DNA of 64,000 nucleotides from Marinomonas lutimaris (GCF_019426345.1 NZ_JAHLLW010000011.1:29724-93723), one strand, 5' to 3'; positions 52,186 through 62,133 are shown, counted from the stretch's first letter. Numbers and translations are program-made. Notes: generated by a model from the letters alone, not told the origin.

Positions 52186-53355
52186 ATGTTCACTCTCGTC
52201 AAAAATGCAAATGTGTATGCACCTGAGGCACTTGGTATCAAAGATATTTTGATCGCTGCGGGCAAAATTTTAAAGATAGAAAGCAAGATTGATATCACAG
52301 GCATCGCTGATATCGATATTATTGATGCACAAGAACAAACACTCATCCCTGGTTTTGTCGATGGTCATGTACACTTAATCGGTGGCGGTGGCGAAGGCGG
52401 CTATCACACTCGTACGCCCGAAGTGCTACTCAGTCATTTAACACGAGCAGGCATTACCACGGTTGTTGGTTTATTAGGAACTGACAGTGCAACGCGCCAC
52501 AATGAAAGCCTGTACGCTAAAACAAAAGCCCTGACTACCGAAGGTGTAAGCGCCTATATGTTTACTGGCGGCTACAAGGTTCCAACCGAAACAATTACTC
52601 AATCAATTCAGCGAGATATTGTTTTTATCGACAGAGTCATTGGCTTAAAAACCGCCCTTTCCGACCATCGATCTTCACAACCAACAATCGAAGAACTATC
52701 TCGCATGGCTTCAGAAGCCCGTGTTGCGGGTCTTATTTCTGGAAAGTGTGGTCGCGTGGTCGTACATCTTGGCAATTCCCAGAAAGGCTTTGGCCCGCTG
52801 TTTGAGGTAGTAGAACAATCTGACATTCCAGTTTCTCAGTTCATCCCGACTCACGTCAATCGCACCGAATTACTGGCAGATCAAGGTATGGAATGGTTGA
52901 AGCAAGGTGGTTTTGTTGATTTGACCGCTGGCATCAACCCAGACAAAGGTGCGACAGGCAGCGTTAAAGCATCCACGTTCCTCACTCGCTGCAAAGCACA
53001 AAACATTGATACCAGCCGAGTTTGCATTAGCTCTGACGGTAATGGCTCTGTGCCGATATTCAATGAAAAACGCGAGCTGATTGGTCTAAAAGTAGCGGGA
53101 TTTGGCTCTTTACTCTATCAGCTAAAAGAAATGATTCAGGTCGAAAATATGTCGATCACTGACGCGGTTATTCCTTTCACTCAAGCACCAGCTCAATGCC
53201 TAGGATTGGCAAATGACAAAGGAGAAATATCGTTAGGAAAGGACGCTGACTTTTTGATCCTTGATGAAAACCTCGACATACAACACACCTTTGCTAAAGG
53301 CGTTTGTCACGTAAAAGATGGCGTAACACAAATAAAAGGCACATTTGAGGACTAA
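52186..53355 (+). CDS. iadA: isoaspartyl dipeptidase (beta-aspartyl-peptidase)
   Basis: A 389-residue metallo-dependent amidohydrolase that cleaves beta-aspartyl dipeptides from damaged proteins. It has the metal motif GFVDGHVHLIGGGGEGG (about 60-76), RAGITTVVGLLGTD and later SGKCGRVVVHLGNSQKGFGPL, VTH-like FIPTHVNRTE and CISSDGNGS (catalytic aspartate). ATG 52186 is used; ATG 52174 is also possible and neither has a good ribosome-binding site. Next to an amino-acid importer and its regulator, it fits scavenging of aspartyl peptides. Confidence 0.92.
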   Translation: MFTLVKNANVYAPEALGIKDILIAAGKILKIESKIDITGIADIDIIDAQEQTLIPGFVDGHVHLIGGGGEGGYHTRTPEVLLSHLTRAGITTVVGLLGTDSATRHNESLYAKTKALTTEGVSAYMFTGGYKVPTETITQSIQRDIVFIDRVIGLKTALSDHRSSQPTIEELSRMASEARVAGLISGKCGRVVVHLGNSQKGFGPLFEVVEQSDIPVSQFIPTHVNRTELLADQGMEWLKQGGFVDLTAGINPDKGATGSVKASTFLTRCKAQNIDTSRVCISSDGNGSVPIFNEKRELIGLKVAGFGSLLYQLKEMIQVENMSITDAVIPFTQAPAQCLGLANDKGEISLGKDADFLILDENLDIQHTFAKGVCHVKDGVTQIKGTFED

Positions 53356-53356
53356 A

Positions 53357-53395
53357 CAAAAAACTCCTTGCTCTTTTTTTTTGAGAGCAAGGAGT
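53357..53395 (-). terminator. terminator for the DUF1127-like gene
   Basis: ACTCCTTGCTCT and AGAGCAAGGAGT form a perfect 12-bp stem; on the minus strand it is followed by TTTTTTG. It lies between iadA (plus) and the small gene (minus). Confidence 0.88.
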
Positions 53396-53398
53396 CTC

Positions 53399-53623
53399 CT
53401 ACTCCCCCTCAGCGCTGTTCTTTTTTGCAGCTGCTAACTGAGGAGCAGCAATCAACTCTTTGATCAGAGTAAACACATTACCTTTGCCAACTTCGGCCTC
53501 AAAGCTGTCTTGCATGATGCCAAGGTCTTTGCGTAAATCATGAGACAGCGCGCTGAGTTTTTTACGCGTCTTATAACGCTCAAAACAACTAGAAAAATGC
53601 TTAAGTAACGCAATAATGATCAT
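53399..53623 (-). CDS. small DUF1127-like protein
   Basis: A 74-residue protein. RYKTRKKLSALSHDLRKDLGIMQDSF (about 16-41) resembles DUF1127, which in longer forms has arginine-rich RNA- or protein-binding helices. GGGGATT precedes the ATG. The C-terminal part (LIKELIAAPQLAAAKKNSAEGE) is helical and low in complexity. Some DUF1127 proteins act in phosphate or carbon regulation; nothing here shows a specific role. Confidence 0.72.
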   Translation of the reverse strand: MIIIALLKHFSSCFERYKTRKKLSALSHDLRKDLGIMQDSFEAEVGKGNVFTLIKELIAAPQLAAAKKNSAEGE

Positions 53624-53770
53624 ACCAATCCCCTAATCAAATAAACTGTCTGAGTGAGCAATGATAGACGGCTTAATACCAGCCAAACAGACGCAGACAG
53701 ATCATTAAAAAGGCACACAGAATTCAATACAGACAATCTGTATTGTCATTTTTCACACATTCTGTGTGTT

Positions 53771-54355
53771 TTACGGATTAACAATAAATCGATAGGCAAC
53801 ATAGAATAACAACAGCGCCATCACACGGTTAACCCACGCCATTACCTTGGGGTTCATCGCGGCTTTTTTAAGACATGAACCGGCTATTAAATACACGCTC
53901 GGCGCCCCGCAAGCCATGACAGCCAACCCAAATGACCATAGAGCGATTTGCCAACCATCTATGTGATCTCGAGGAAATTGCACCGTAACAATCGGTACAA
54001 TCGCCACCAAAGCTTTAGGATTACAAAGTTGTAATATCAGCCCTGTTTTAAAGCTCACTGCTGTATTTTTTGCCTTTATCGTCGAGGATTGAAAACTCGC
54101 TTGCAGAATTTTCACACCAAGATAAGCGATATAAATGCCACCCAATATGGCGATAATCGATTGGTATTCTTGAGGGATAATTTCTCCCCCTAAATAGCCG
54201 ATCAGTAAGAACAAGATCAACATGGCAAGCCCTACGCCCACACAATACAAAAAAGCACGCCACCCCTGACCGTTCACACCAGCAAAAAGCGCCAGCATAT
54301 TCGCAGGGCCAGGACTGTACATGACACCGAAGGCGTAGATGAGTATTTCGAGCAT
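53771..54355 (-). CDS. LysE-family amino-acid exporter
   Basis: A 194-residue inner-membrane protein with about six helices. The LysE/RhtB start YSPGPANMLALFAGVNGQGWRAF (about 13-35) and LCNPKALVAIVP (about 110-121) are characteristic. It probably exports an amino acid or related metabolite. AGGGATT precedes the ATG. The AraC regulator encoded 74 bp upstream in the same direction is the likely controller and may be co-transcribed. Confidence 0.9.
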   Translation of the reverse strand: MLEILIYAFGVMYSPGPANMLALFAGVNGQGWRAFLYCVGVGLAMLILFLLIGYLGGEIIPQEYQSIIAILGGIYIAYLGVKILQASFQSSTIKAKNTAVSFKTGLILQLCNPKALVAIVPIVTVQFPRDHIDGWQIALWSFGLAVMACGAPSVYLIAGSCLKKAAMNPKVMAWVNRVMALLLFYVAYRFIVNP

Positions 54356-54429
54356 AGGAATCCCTCAAATGGATATTTGATTAAAAGAAGTAATAGTAAA
54401 AAGAGTTAAATATAGAGCGAGTGTTGCTG

Positions 54430-55257
54430 CTAGGTACGCAGCAAAGTACGCCTAAATTGATAAGGAGTGAGCCCAAACATGGGCTTAAAGCGTCGGTTAA
54501 AGTAACTCAGATCCGTAAAGCCAAAGGTAAACGCCACGTCGGCCGGAGACATTCCTAGCTCAAGCGCTTCTTTGGCACGGTTCATTCGATAGTTTTGCCA
54601 GTATTGGTGAGGCGTCATACCAAAATAATCACGGAAGCAGCGCAATAAATGGTACTTCGACATATGCGCCAATTGGCTTAATTCATCAAGTGACACTTCT
54701 GCACCCACATGAGCATGTAAATACTCGCGCACTCGCTCAAAGACAGGATCTTTCAATCGCGGCTTAGCTTCTATTTGAATGCCTTTTTGACGTGCCAAAT
54801 ATTCAGCAAATTCAAACAAAGCAGAGGAATATTCCAGTGCAGATGTAGCCGAACTTTCTACTAAAGCAGCCAAGCGTAAAATGTGTGTTTTGAGTACCAC
54901 ATCCTGTTGCACAGGAAGCTCGATACGAAAGTCTTGTGCTCGGCGAACGCCAGCGCTTTCAAGCATAGGGCTTAATTGGTCAGGATGAACATAGAGCATT
55001 TTGTAGTGCAGCGGATCGTCAGCACCGGAATGACCGTCGTGAGCGTCTTCTGGATTAAACACAATCACATTGCCAGCGTAGCTTTTGTGATGTTCACCCA
55101 AGGCGAAGAAATCCTGGCGACCCGATAAAGTTACGCCGAAAGAAAACTCCTCATGGGCATGAGTGCCATAGGAAAAATCGCTCATAGAAGCTTCCAGCAA
55201 CATGACTTCATCAAGCACAGCGCTTTTTGCAAACTGAAAACGATTTTCTACTGACAT
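54430..55257 (-). CDS. AraC-family transcriptional regulator
   Basis: A 275-residue regulator with an N-terminal cupin-like ligand domain (HAHEEFSFGVTLSGRQ, about 32-47) and a C-terminal AraC DNA-binding domain (about 175-270) with two helix-turn-helices (SLDELSQLAHMSKYHLLRCFRDYFGMTPHQYW, then SPADVAFTFGFTDLSYFNRRFKPMFGLTPYQFR). GGGAGG precedes the ATG. It is followed by a LysE exporter gene, a common regulator-exporter pairing. Confidence 0.93.
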   Translation of the reverse strand: MSVENRFQFAKSAVLDEVMLLEASMSDFSYGTHAHEEFSFGVTLSGRQDFFALGEHHKSYAGNVIVFNPEDAHDGHSGADDPLHYKMLYVHPDQLSPMLESAGVRRAQDFRIELPVQQDVVLKTHILRLAALVESSATSALEYSSALFEFAEYLARQKGIQIEAKPRLKDPVFERVREYLHAHVGAEVSLDELSQLAHMSKYHLLRCFRDYFGMTPHQYWQNYRMNRAKEALELGMSPADVAFTFGFTDLSYFNRRFKPMFGLTPYQFRRTLLRT

Positions 55258-55337
55258 AACAACCTCCCGAAACTAGCCTAAACCATAGTAATAGACTAGC
55301 GAAGAAAGACGATAAAAGATTGGACGATATTGCGGTA

Positions 55338-56672
55338 TTAGGCCTTCCTGAGCGTTTTCTCCACCTGCTCAAGCGCTCTTCGATACATGTACCAAGCACA
55401 AATACCGGCAAGTATATTGCCAATCAGGACACCGAAGAAAAGTCCTTTGAGTCCAGCGAGTTCCGAGCCAACCCACAAACAAGGTAAGAAGAAAGCAAAC
55501 AAGCGCAATGCCGATATTGTTAGAGCTGTGTAGGATTTTCCTAAGGCGTTAGAGATAGACACCATCAACATACAGATGCCGAGTAGACCTAAGCTCACCG
55601 GCACTATCATCAGATGCCAATGCAAGATCGTCGAGACTTCTTCATCACTGGTCATCAAGTTCGCCAATACTCCCGAGATAAAGAAGGTTATCACCGCAAT
55701 CACTAGCTGAAACGACAATACAAAACGACAGGCAAGACGCACCACATAGCGCACATCATCCAAACGACCTTCGCCTAGTAATCGTCCGACCATGGGTGGC
55801 ATGGACATAGTCAACGCTAACACGGCGACAATAGAGAAAAATTCAAAACGTGAGCCCAGCGCCCAAGACGCCACCGCCGCCGTACCAAACCCAGCAATCA
55901 GCTTAGTCGCCAACATAGAAGAAACTGGCGGCAGTAGCTGGCTAACCATCGCAGGTCCCATAATATGACCGATAGACGTCAGACTTTTGCCGACATTGAG
56001 ATCTTGCCAATCAAAGGTAATCCAGTGCTTACGAGCGACTTGCGGCGCAACAATCAAAGTACCTAAAGCAAATGCCACCGTAGTTGCCATCGCGGCGCCA
56101 TTCAAACCAAGATCAAAGGTGAAGATAAAAATAGGATCCAGCACCAAGTTAAGCACGCTGGTCACAATCATCATGATACCTGGCAACATGGTATTACCAT
56201 TAGATCGACAAATGCTGTAATAAAAATAGATCAACGCCCCGACCCAAGCGCTGAGTAACCAGTGAGGCCAGTAAGAGTCAATAACAGGATAAACAGAATC
56301 TGGCGCACTCAATAGCGCCAAAATAGGATGACGTAGCAGCCAAATAATCACACTAAAGAAAGCAATCCCTATGCTTCCCATCATGAGCACCAAACCGCCT
56401 AATTGCTTGGCATAACGAATATTCCCTGCCCCCAAAGCACGAGAAATAATGGCCGTCGTCGCAATGCCTAAGCCCACTTGCAAACCAATCACAATCATCT
56501 GGATGGGCAAGGTAAAACCCTGCGCCGCTAAAGGTAAAATACCCAATTGTCCGATAAAGGCACTGTCCACCAGCTGGAAACTCATCAACGACAAAATGCC
56601 AAACATCATCGGCCATGTCATGGAAAAAAGTTGCTTAGCTAAGGAATCAGATTGGGATATTTGGGATGACAT
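55338..56672 (-). CDS. MATE-family multidrug efflux transporter
   Basis: A 444-residue inner-membrane exporter with about twelve helices in two MatE repeats (SMTWPMMFGILSLMSFQLVDSAFIGQLG near the start; GPAMVSQLLPPVSSMLATKLIAGFG in the second half). It should use a Na+ or H+ gradient to expel cationic compounds. The ribosome-binding site is weak. It stands between the AraC gene (80 bp downstream) and an MFS gene, each apparently separate. Confidence 0.92.
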   Translation of the reverse strand: MSSQISQSDSLAKQLFSMTWPMMFGILSLMSFQLVDSAFIGQLGILPLAAQGFTLPIQMIVIGLQVGLGIATTAIISRALGAGNIRYAKQLGGLVLMMGSIGIAFFSVIIWLLRHPILALLSAPDSVYPVIDSYWPHWLLSAWVGALIYFYYSICRSNGNTMLPGIMMIVTSVLNLVLDPIFIFTFDLGLNGAAMATTVAFALGTLIVAPQVARKHWITFDWQDLNVGKSLTSIGHIMGPAMVSQLLPPVSSMLATKLIAGFGTAAVASWALGSRFEFFSIVAVLALTMSMPPMVGRLLGEGRLDDVRYVVRLACRFVLSFQLVIAVITFFISGVLANLMTSDEEVSTILHWHLMIVPVSLGLLGICMLMVSISNALGKSYTALTISALRLFAFFLPCLWVGSELAGLKGLFFGVLIGNILAGICAWYMYRRALEQVEKTLRKA

Positions 56673-56778
56673 AGAAATAGGTGTGCTCTTACTAAAAAAC
56701 TGAGCTTATATTCTAACCTACTTTACGGACAACTGGATGGCACTCACCTTCACCAAATGCAGTATGCGATGAAAAGTC

Positions 56779-58023
56779 TCATTCTTCAGTATGACGTTGG
56801 CTGTAATTGTATCCATACCTCAGCATGACTAAGGCAAGCATAGAAAAAAGTGCAAAACTGCTGGCCAAAGGAATAACCGTAAAGTTATAGAACTGCCCAG
56901 CGATGGTCGCCAACACGATGGCAATCAAGCTTGATAAAGACGAAATCAGTGATGCTCCAAGCCCAGCCACTGCCCCCAATGGCTCCATTGCCATGGCGTT
57001 CACATTGCCGAATACCATGCCGAGGCAAGAAAACATCACCATACCCAGCACCATGAAAAAAACAAAAGGCGGTACGCCAGCGAAAAATACCGCCACGACC
57101 AAAAGAACAAACGCTGTCGAACACATCACACTTAACGCGCCAACCACACAGCGTAGCATACCAACTCGCAGGACAATTTTGCCGTTTGAAAAATTGATAA
57201 TAGAAGACCCTATCGCCAGCATGCCAAAAAACAAAGGAAAACGGTCGCCCGTATTATAGACATCCTGAAAAATAGACTGTGCCGTACTTATGTACAGCAT
57301 CAAGGCACCAAAAATACAACCTAACAAAATGGTAAACGCCATCACATCTCGGCGGCTCAATATAAAACGTACATCCTTCATTAAACGCTTTCTATTCAAT
57401 GGGACACGGTTGTCTTTTGATAATGTTTCAGGTTGACGTAACAAGAGCCAGCCACCAGCAACAGCGGCTTGTATCATTAATAACGCAAAAATCCAGCGCC
57501 AATCGGCCACTTTAATAACCAACTGCCCCAATGAAGGCGCAAGCATGGGGACAAGAATAAATACCATCATCACAAAGGACATAATGCGTGCCATAGCCGC
57601 GCCCTTGTACAAATCTCGAATCAAGGCGCGAGACGCAATTTTTGGCCCTGCAACACCAAATCCTTGGATAATACGCCCCAGTAAAAACACCTCGATGGAC
57701 GACGCCAATAGCGCAATTATAGAGCCTACAATATAAATACTGATGCCAATTAAAATACTTTTTTTACGACCTATCGCGTCCGACAACGGACCAAAAACGA
57801 TCTCACCAAACACCATACCCAGAATCATTGCCGAAACAATCCACTGAGTTTTTTGGTAATCCACAATCGCCAATGACTCAGCAATATTGGGAAACGCTGG
57901 CAACATGGCGTCCATGCTCAACGCTGTCAGCGACATCATTAAGGCAAACAACGCCACCAATTCTTTTTCAGCCAAGCGTTTTACTGACGATTCAATAGGT
58001 TGTGATGAATGAAAAAGCGACAT
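56779..58023 (-). CDS. MFS transporter, Bcr/CflA-like drug exporter
   Basis: A 414-residue twelve-helix transporter. The signature loop after helix 2 (GEIVFGPLSDAIGRKKSILIG, about 72-92) and the DAMLPAFPNIAESL near helix 1 mark the Bcr/CflA drug:proton antiporters. AAGGAAAGGG precedes the ATG. It faces a deaminase gene on the same strand 63 bp upstream and could be co-transcribed with it. The substrate is unknown. Confidence 0.92.
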   Translation of the reverse strand: MSLFHSSQPIESSVKRLAEKELVALFALMMSLTALSMDAMLPAFPNIAESLAIVDYQKTQWIVSAMILGMVFGEIVFGPLSDAIGRKKSILIGISIYIVGSIIALLASSIEVFLLGRIIQGFGVAGPKIASRALIRDLYKGAAMARIMSFVMMVFILVPMLAPSLGQLVIKVADWRWIFALLMIQAAVAGGWLLLRQPETLSKDNRVPLNRKRLMKDVRFILSRRDVMAFTILLGCIFGALMLYISTAQSIFQDVYNTGDRFPLFFGMLAIGSSIINFSNGKIVLRVGMLRCVVGALSVMCSTAFVLLVVAVFFAGVPPFVFFMVLGMVMFSCLGMVFGNVNAMAMEPLGAVAGLGASLISSLSSLIAIVLATIAGQFYNFTVIPLASSFALFSMLALVMLRYGYNYSQRHTEE

Positions 58024-58086
58024 CCCTTTCCTTAATGACGAATAAAATGGATCAATAGTTTACTCGCCTATTCAAGTATCTCGCAA

Positions 58087-59445
58087 TTAATTAGATGGGG
58101 CTCTTGCCAATAATTCCAGCACCGCAGCTTTTACGTCATGAATTAACTCGGCTTCGTCCACGCCAAGTACTTGGCCGTTTTCAACCACTCGCTTACCGTT
58201 TACAAAGCTGTGTTTAATCAGCGCCGGTTCACCACATAAGATTGGCGCTTCTAACGGACTGTGTACACCAGAAAAGCGTGGTGCATCAAGGGAATACAAG
58301 ACTAAATCCGCAGCAAAGCCTTCTGCTATTTTTCCCGTTTTTAGACCCAAAAGCTCGGCTCCGTTTTGGGTTCCCCATTTAAGCACTTGCGCCACATTCG
58401 TGGCAGCTGGGCCGCCTTGAGTACGATGCAACAACCAAGCTAGATTCAACTCTTGCAGCATAGAAGCATTCTCACTGGATGCCGATCCATCAACACCAAG
58501 GGTAATAGGAATGCCGGCTTTTTCCATTGCAAGAACCGGTGCAATGCCGCTGCCTAGTCGACAATTTGACGTTGGACAATGGGCGATTCGAGTCTTGGTC
58601 TGCGCCAATAATTCAATCGCATGAGCATCCGCTTGTACCAAGTGAGCAAACCACACATCGTCGCCTAACCAATCACAATGGGCGGCGTAATCAATGGCGC
58701 TCATACCAAAGTTTTGTTGCGCCATTTGCTCATCAAAAGACACTTCCAATAAATGTGAGTGGCGCAGCAGGTTTCGCTCTTTTGCCCACTGAGCATAAAG
58801 ACGTAGGTCTTCTGCTGGCGATGTGTGAACCAAACTGGTCGGCGCGACGACCAAGCGTCGCATGCTGAATGGGCTGGCATCATGGTAGCGTTTGTAGGAA
58901 GCATCAAGACGATCTAATGACAGTTCCAATGATTCAGGAACAATGCCGCTGTCTTTCATGCCTTTATGACTGCCTTGCACCGTTGCGCCACCACGGCATA
59001 AAACTAAGCGAATACCTAAATCTTCAGCAGCTCGCCAAACAGCGTCTTCCAATTCTGGTGATGTGCTCGCATGGTACAAATAATGATGATCTGCACAGGT
59101 CGTCACACCAGAACGCAATTGCTCGTACAGACCTAATTTCGCTGCAACATACATTAAATCTGGCGTAATTTGCGGCCAAAATCGATACGGCACGCTTGCC
59201 AGCCATTCCCCTAAACCTTGGTTCAAACCAGCAGGAACGCCTTTTAGTATCGATTGAGCAAGATGATGGTGAGTATTCACAAACCCTGGGTAAACCACAC
59301 AGTGAGACGCGTCTATTAACTCGTCATCAGGCTCGCGATTTAGCGTCGGAGCAATGGCGGCAATCACGCCATCTTTAATACGAATATCTTGAGGAAGCTC
59401 ATAACCTGCAACGGCTTTGGCTTGGCGGATTAAATACTGGGGCAT
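58087..59445 (-). CDS. 8-oxoguanine deaminase-type amidohydrolase (TRZ/ATZ family)
   Basis: A 452-residue cytoplasmic metal-dependent amidohydrolase. It has the zinc motif GFVNTHHHLAQS (about 55-66), a later histidine region (LRHSHLLEV), HCPTSNCRLGSG (about 288-299) and GVDGSASSENASM (about 314-326), the layout of 8-oxoguanine and related purine deaminases. It would turn 8-oxoguanine to urate or a similar purine. AAGGAGAG precedes the ATG at 59445; the longer ORF is rejected. It is divergent from a binding-protein gene. Confidence 0.88.
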   Translation of the reverse strand: MPQYLIRQAKAVAGYELPQDIRIKDGVIAAIAPTLNREPDDELIDASHCVVYPGFVNTHHHLAQSILKGVPAGLNQGLGEWLASVPYRFWPQITPDLMYVAAKLGLYEQLRSGVTTCADHHYLYHASTSPELEDAVWRAAEDLGIRLVLCRGGATVQGSHKGMKDSGIVPESLELSLDRLDASYKRYHDASPFSMRRLVVAPTSLVHTSPAEDLRLYAQWAKERNLLRHSHLLEVSFDEQMAQQNFGMSAIDYAAHCDWLGDDVWFAHLVQADAHAIELLAQTKTRIAHCPTSNCRLGSGIAPVLAMEKAGIPITLGVDGSASSENASMLQELNLAWLLHRTQGGPAATNVAQVLKWGTQNGAELLGLKTGKIAEGFAADLVLYSLDAPRFSGVHSPLEAPILCGEPALIKHSFVNGKRVVENGQVLGVDEAELIHDVKAAVLELLARAPSN

Positions 59446-60010
59446 AACACTCTCCTTTTTAGGAAAGAGCAATGTCCAGGCCAAAAGGCTTAACCGCTTC
59501 TACTCTTTAATTCACATACAATTTAACTAGACCAAGCAAACCTTGTACCAGTCTATGCAACGGCAATGAGCACACAGCAAGCACCAACCATTCATCATAT
59601 TTCACATGCTATTAATCATATTTATGGTGCGACGAGACTGCAACACGCCCAATTCAAGTGCAAAACAGAGCACTAACAACCGTATTATTGCCGAATTTAT
59701 AGACAAGTGTATTTGGCCTGCTTGTTGCTTAGTCATTAGTAGCGCAAATAGTTTGCGTGACGCAATGAGTAGAAGCGGTCAAATTTGGTGTCGGGTTCCA
59801 ACAAACCAAGTTCGGGCATTGCTCACTGCCTTGTCGACAACCCAAAGAGGATGTCGAAAGGGAAGTGACAGCCGTTTCTATCTAACTCGACTGTGTACCC
59901 AGCCCTCTCGCTCTTTCCTCATCTTGTTTTCTTTGTGGTTGTTTCAGTGACTGAGTTTGGTTTGCTTAAAAAAAGCAACGCCGAATCTATGATGAAGCAT
60001 GGAGAAAACA
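59446..60010. other. divergent spacer, no gene recognised
   Basis: 565 bp between the deaminase and the binding-protein genes. A 114-residue ORF lies within it, but its composition (many Arg, Ser, Cys and Thr, no motif, no ribosome-binding site) looks spurious. A 6-bp inverted repeat CGCAAA-TAG-TTTGCG at 59743-59757 is the only symmetric element noticed. Confidence 0.55.
59743..59757. promoter_or_regulatory. small inverted repeat in the divergent spacer
   Basis: CGCAAA-TAG-TTTGCG, possible operator for the deaminase or binding-protein gene. Symmetry only. Confidence 0.3.
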
Positions 60011-61021
60011 ATGAACAACCAACTAAGAACACCGCTATTTCGTCATCTATGCCTAGCTGGGGCCCTGGCATTTACAGCTTTGAATGGCAGTACCGTATTC
60101 GCTGCTGATGAAGTGAAGTTTCAGCTTGATTGGTTGCCTGGAGGCGACAAAGCGCCTGTTTATGTAGGTATTAGAAAAGGCTTTTTTAAAGAAGTTGATA
60201 TAGACGTGAACGTTGCCAGCGGCCGTGGCTCTAATGATTCGATTAGCAAACTCGCCACCGGAAATGCCGATTTAGGTTTGTCCGACTTGGTCGCACTGTT
60301 AATGGCAAAAGCTCAAAACGATGTACCAGTTTCTGCGATTTATTCTGTATTTAGCAAAGCTCCCCATGCTTTCTTTGTACCTGCTGACTCAGACATTAAC
60401 AGCGTAAAAGACGTTGCAGGTAAACGTATCGTCACCTCGCCTTATACCTCCTCAAATGTCTTTTTACCCTTGTTGTTAGAAGTGAATGACGTTGATCCAA
60501 ACAGCATAAAATTGGTCAAAGCAGACGCTGGCGCCCTAAACCCAATGTTACTTTCCGGTAACACAGACGTCGTTATTTCATGGATAACTGATACCGTAAT
60601 TTATCAACAACAAGCCAAAAGTGCAGGAAAAACCTTACGAGTATTACCTTGGTACGATGCCGGTTTAGAGTTTTATTCAACCTCTATCATCGCGTCTGAT
60701 CGCTTTATTGATAAACACCCAGGCGTGACCAAACGCTTTGTTGCAGCTTATAAAAAAGCCATTGAATACACTTGGGCACACCCTGAAGAAAGCGGACAAA
60801 TCGTTCATGATATGGTGCCTGAAGTCGATGCAAGTACCGCGACGGATACCATTAACTCCATCAAATCCTTGGTTTATAACGCAGTCAGCGATCAAGATGG
60901 CTACGGCGCATTTACCAAAGAAAGACTCGCCACCACATGGCAGTGGACCGCCAAAGCACAGAATATTCCTGTCGGAAGTTTTGACCCTGAAAGCGCCGTT
61001 AATCGCCAGTTTCAGCCTTAA
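60011..61021 (+). CDS. NMT1/THI5-like ABC transporter substrate-binding protein (orphan)
   Basis: A 336-residue periplasmic binding protein of the nitrate/sulfonate/pyrimidine-precursor type. A signal peptide ends near TVFAADEV; the mature start KFQLDWLPGGDKAPVYVGIRKGFF and SGRGSNDSISKLATGNADLGLSD (about 76-98) are typical of NMT1/THI5-like proteins. GGAG precedes the ATG at 60011. No permease or ATPase gene is adjacent. Divergence from a purine-type deaminase suggests a nitrogen-heterocycle ligand, which is only an inference. Confidence 0.88.
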   Translation: MNNQLRTPLFRHLCLAGALAFTALNGSTVFAADEVKFQLDWLPGGDKAPVYVGIRKGFFKEVDIDVNVASGRGSNDSISKLATGNADLGLSDLVALLMAKAQNDVPVSAIYSVFSKAPHAFFVPADSDINSVKDVAGKRIVTSPYTSSNVFLPLLLEVNDVDPNSIKLVKADAGALNPMLLSGNTDVVISWITDTVIYQQQAKSAGKTLRVLPWYDAGLEFYSTSIIASDRFIDKHPGVTKRFVAAYKKAIEYTWAHPEESGQIVHDMVPEVDASTATDTINSIKSLVYNAVSDQDGYGAFTKERLATTWQWTAKAQNIPVGSFDPESAVNRQFQP

Positions 61022-61153
61022 ATAAAGATCATCACCTTGTAAAAGAGAAACGGTAATAAAGCCCATTTATTTGGGCTTTTTTATTGCTATTAGACGCAAA
61101 TAGCTTCTATTTAGAGTAAAATACCTCTATTAAAAACAATAACAGAGGTCGAT

Positions 61154-62098
61154 ATGGACATAGGTCTGGCCAAGCATTTAAAACTCAATCAACTACGCTT
61201 AATTTCGGTTATTTCCGAGCATGGTCAACTGGGCATTGCTGCTGATGAAATGGCAATGACACAACCTGCTGCGTCACGCATGTTGAGTGAAATTGAACAA
61301 ACTATTGGTACGCGTTTATTTATTCGTCACGCCAAGGGTATGGAGCCAACCTTGGTTGGTCAAGCAGTGGCACGTCGTGCTCACAACCTTTTGGTTGAGC
61401 TTCGAGATCTTGCCCGTGAAGTTGGCGAACTAAAAGAAGGTGGCGGTGGCACCACGGCCATCGGCGCGGTAACCGGTGCAGCAGTAGGTTTTGTGATTCC
61501 AGCGATTCAGCAATTGCGTGCCATCGCCCCAAAGGCCGAGATTGATATCAATGTTGATACCAGTGATATTTTGGTACGGGATTTAATTGCTGGTCACAAT
61601 GACTTCGTCCTCGCGCGAATCCCCAAACAATACGATGCCAACGAATTTGAAATTTACCCTGCGCGCACTGAATCGGTCAATCTATTGGTTCGCAAAGATC
61701 ATCCATTAGCCAACTTAGATATTGTTAGGATAAAAGATCTGGCTCACTTTGAATGGGTTATGCAATCTCATCGCGCGCCAATACGCGAAGCGGTGGAAGC
61801 GGCTTTTATGGAAGAGCGCGCGGAGCTACCATTAAGCATCACCAACAGTACGTCTTTGCTCGCCTTAATTGCTATTCTCGTGTCATCAAATGCCATTGCA
61901 CCTATCGCAAGAGAAGTCAGCGATTTGCTGATTGGTCATAAAGTACGAGCGGATCTAAGAGCGCTCAAACTAGACCGAAAAATAATCATGAGTCCTTATT
62001 ATTTATTGCAAATGCGCGGTCGCCAATTATCGCCTCTTGCCAGTCAACTTAAGCGCTTGGTGCTTGCTGAGCTCGAACAGAAACCTACCAACACGTAA
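61154..62098 (+). CDS. LysR-family regulator, GbpR-like
   Basis: A 314-residue regulator. The helix-turn-helix is clear (LRLISVISEHGQLGIAADEMAMTQPAASRMLSEIEQTIG, about 14-52) and a LysR ligand domain follows (about 92-300), with a glycine-rich linker GGGGTT before it, as in GbpR-like regulators of sugar genes. AGAGG precedes the ATG. It is convergent with a semialdehyde dehydrogenase gene and could regulate it; the adjacent binding-protein gene is another candidate. Confidence 0.92.
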   Translation: MDIGLAKHLKLNQLRLISVISEHGQLGIAADEMAMTQPAASRMLSEIEQTIGTRLFIRHAKGMEPTLVGQAVARRAHNLLVELRDLAREVGELKEGGGGTTAIGAVTGAAVGFVIPAIQQLRAIAPKAEIDINVDTSDILVRDLIAGHNDFVLARIPKQYDANEFEIYPARTESVNLLVRKDHPLANLDIVRIKDLAHFEWVMQSHRAPIREAVEAAFMEERAELPLSITNSTSLLALIAILVSSNAIAPIAREVSDLLIGHKVRADLRALKLDRKIIMSPYYLLQMRGRQLSPLASQLKRLVLAELEQKPTNT

Positions 62099-62133
62099 AT
62101 ACTCGCTCTTAACCTTTGCGAAACAGTAAAAAA

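Noticed and set aside
58041..58060. TGATCC word upstream of the MFS gene as an ECF promoter
   Set aside because: The spacer does not end in CACG and no TA-rich -10 follows at 18 bp, unlike the two promoters at 12760-12919.
59606..59950. 114-residue ORF in the deaminase/binding-protein spacer
   Set aside because: No ribosome-binding site, no motif, and an odd Arg/Ser/Cys/Thr-rich composition; best explained as chance in a long regulatory gap.
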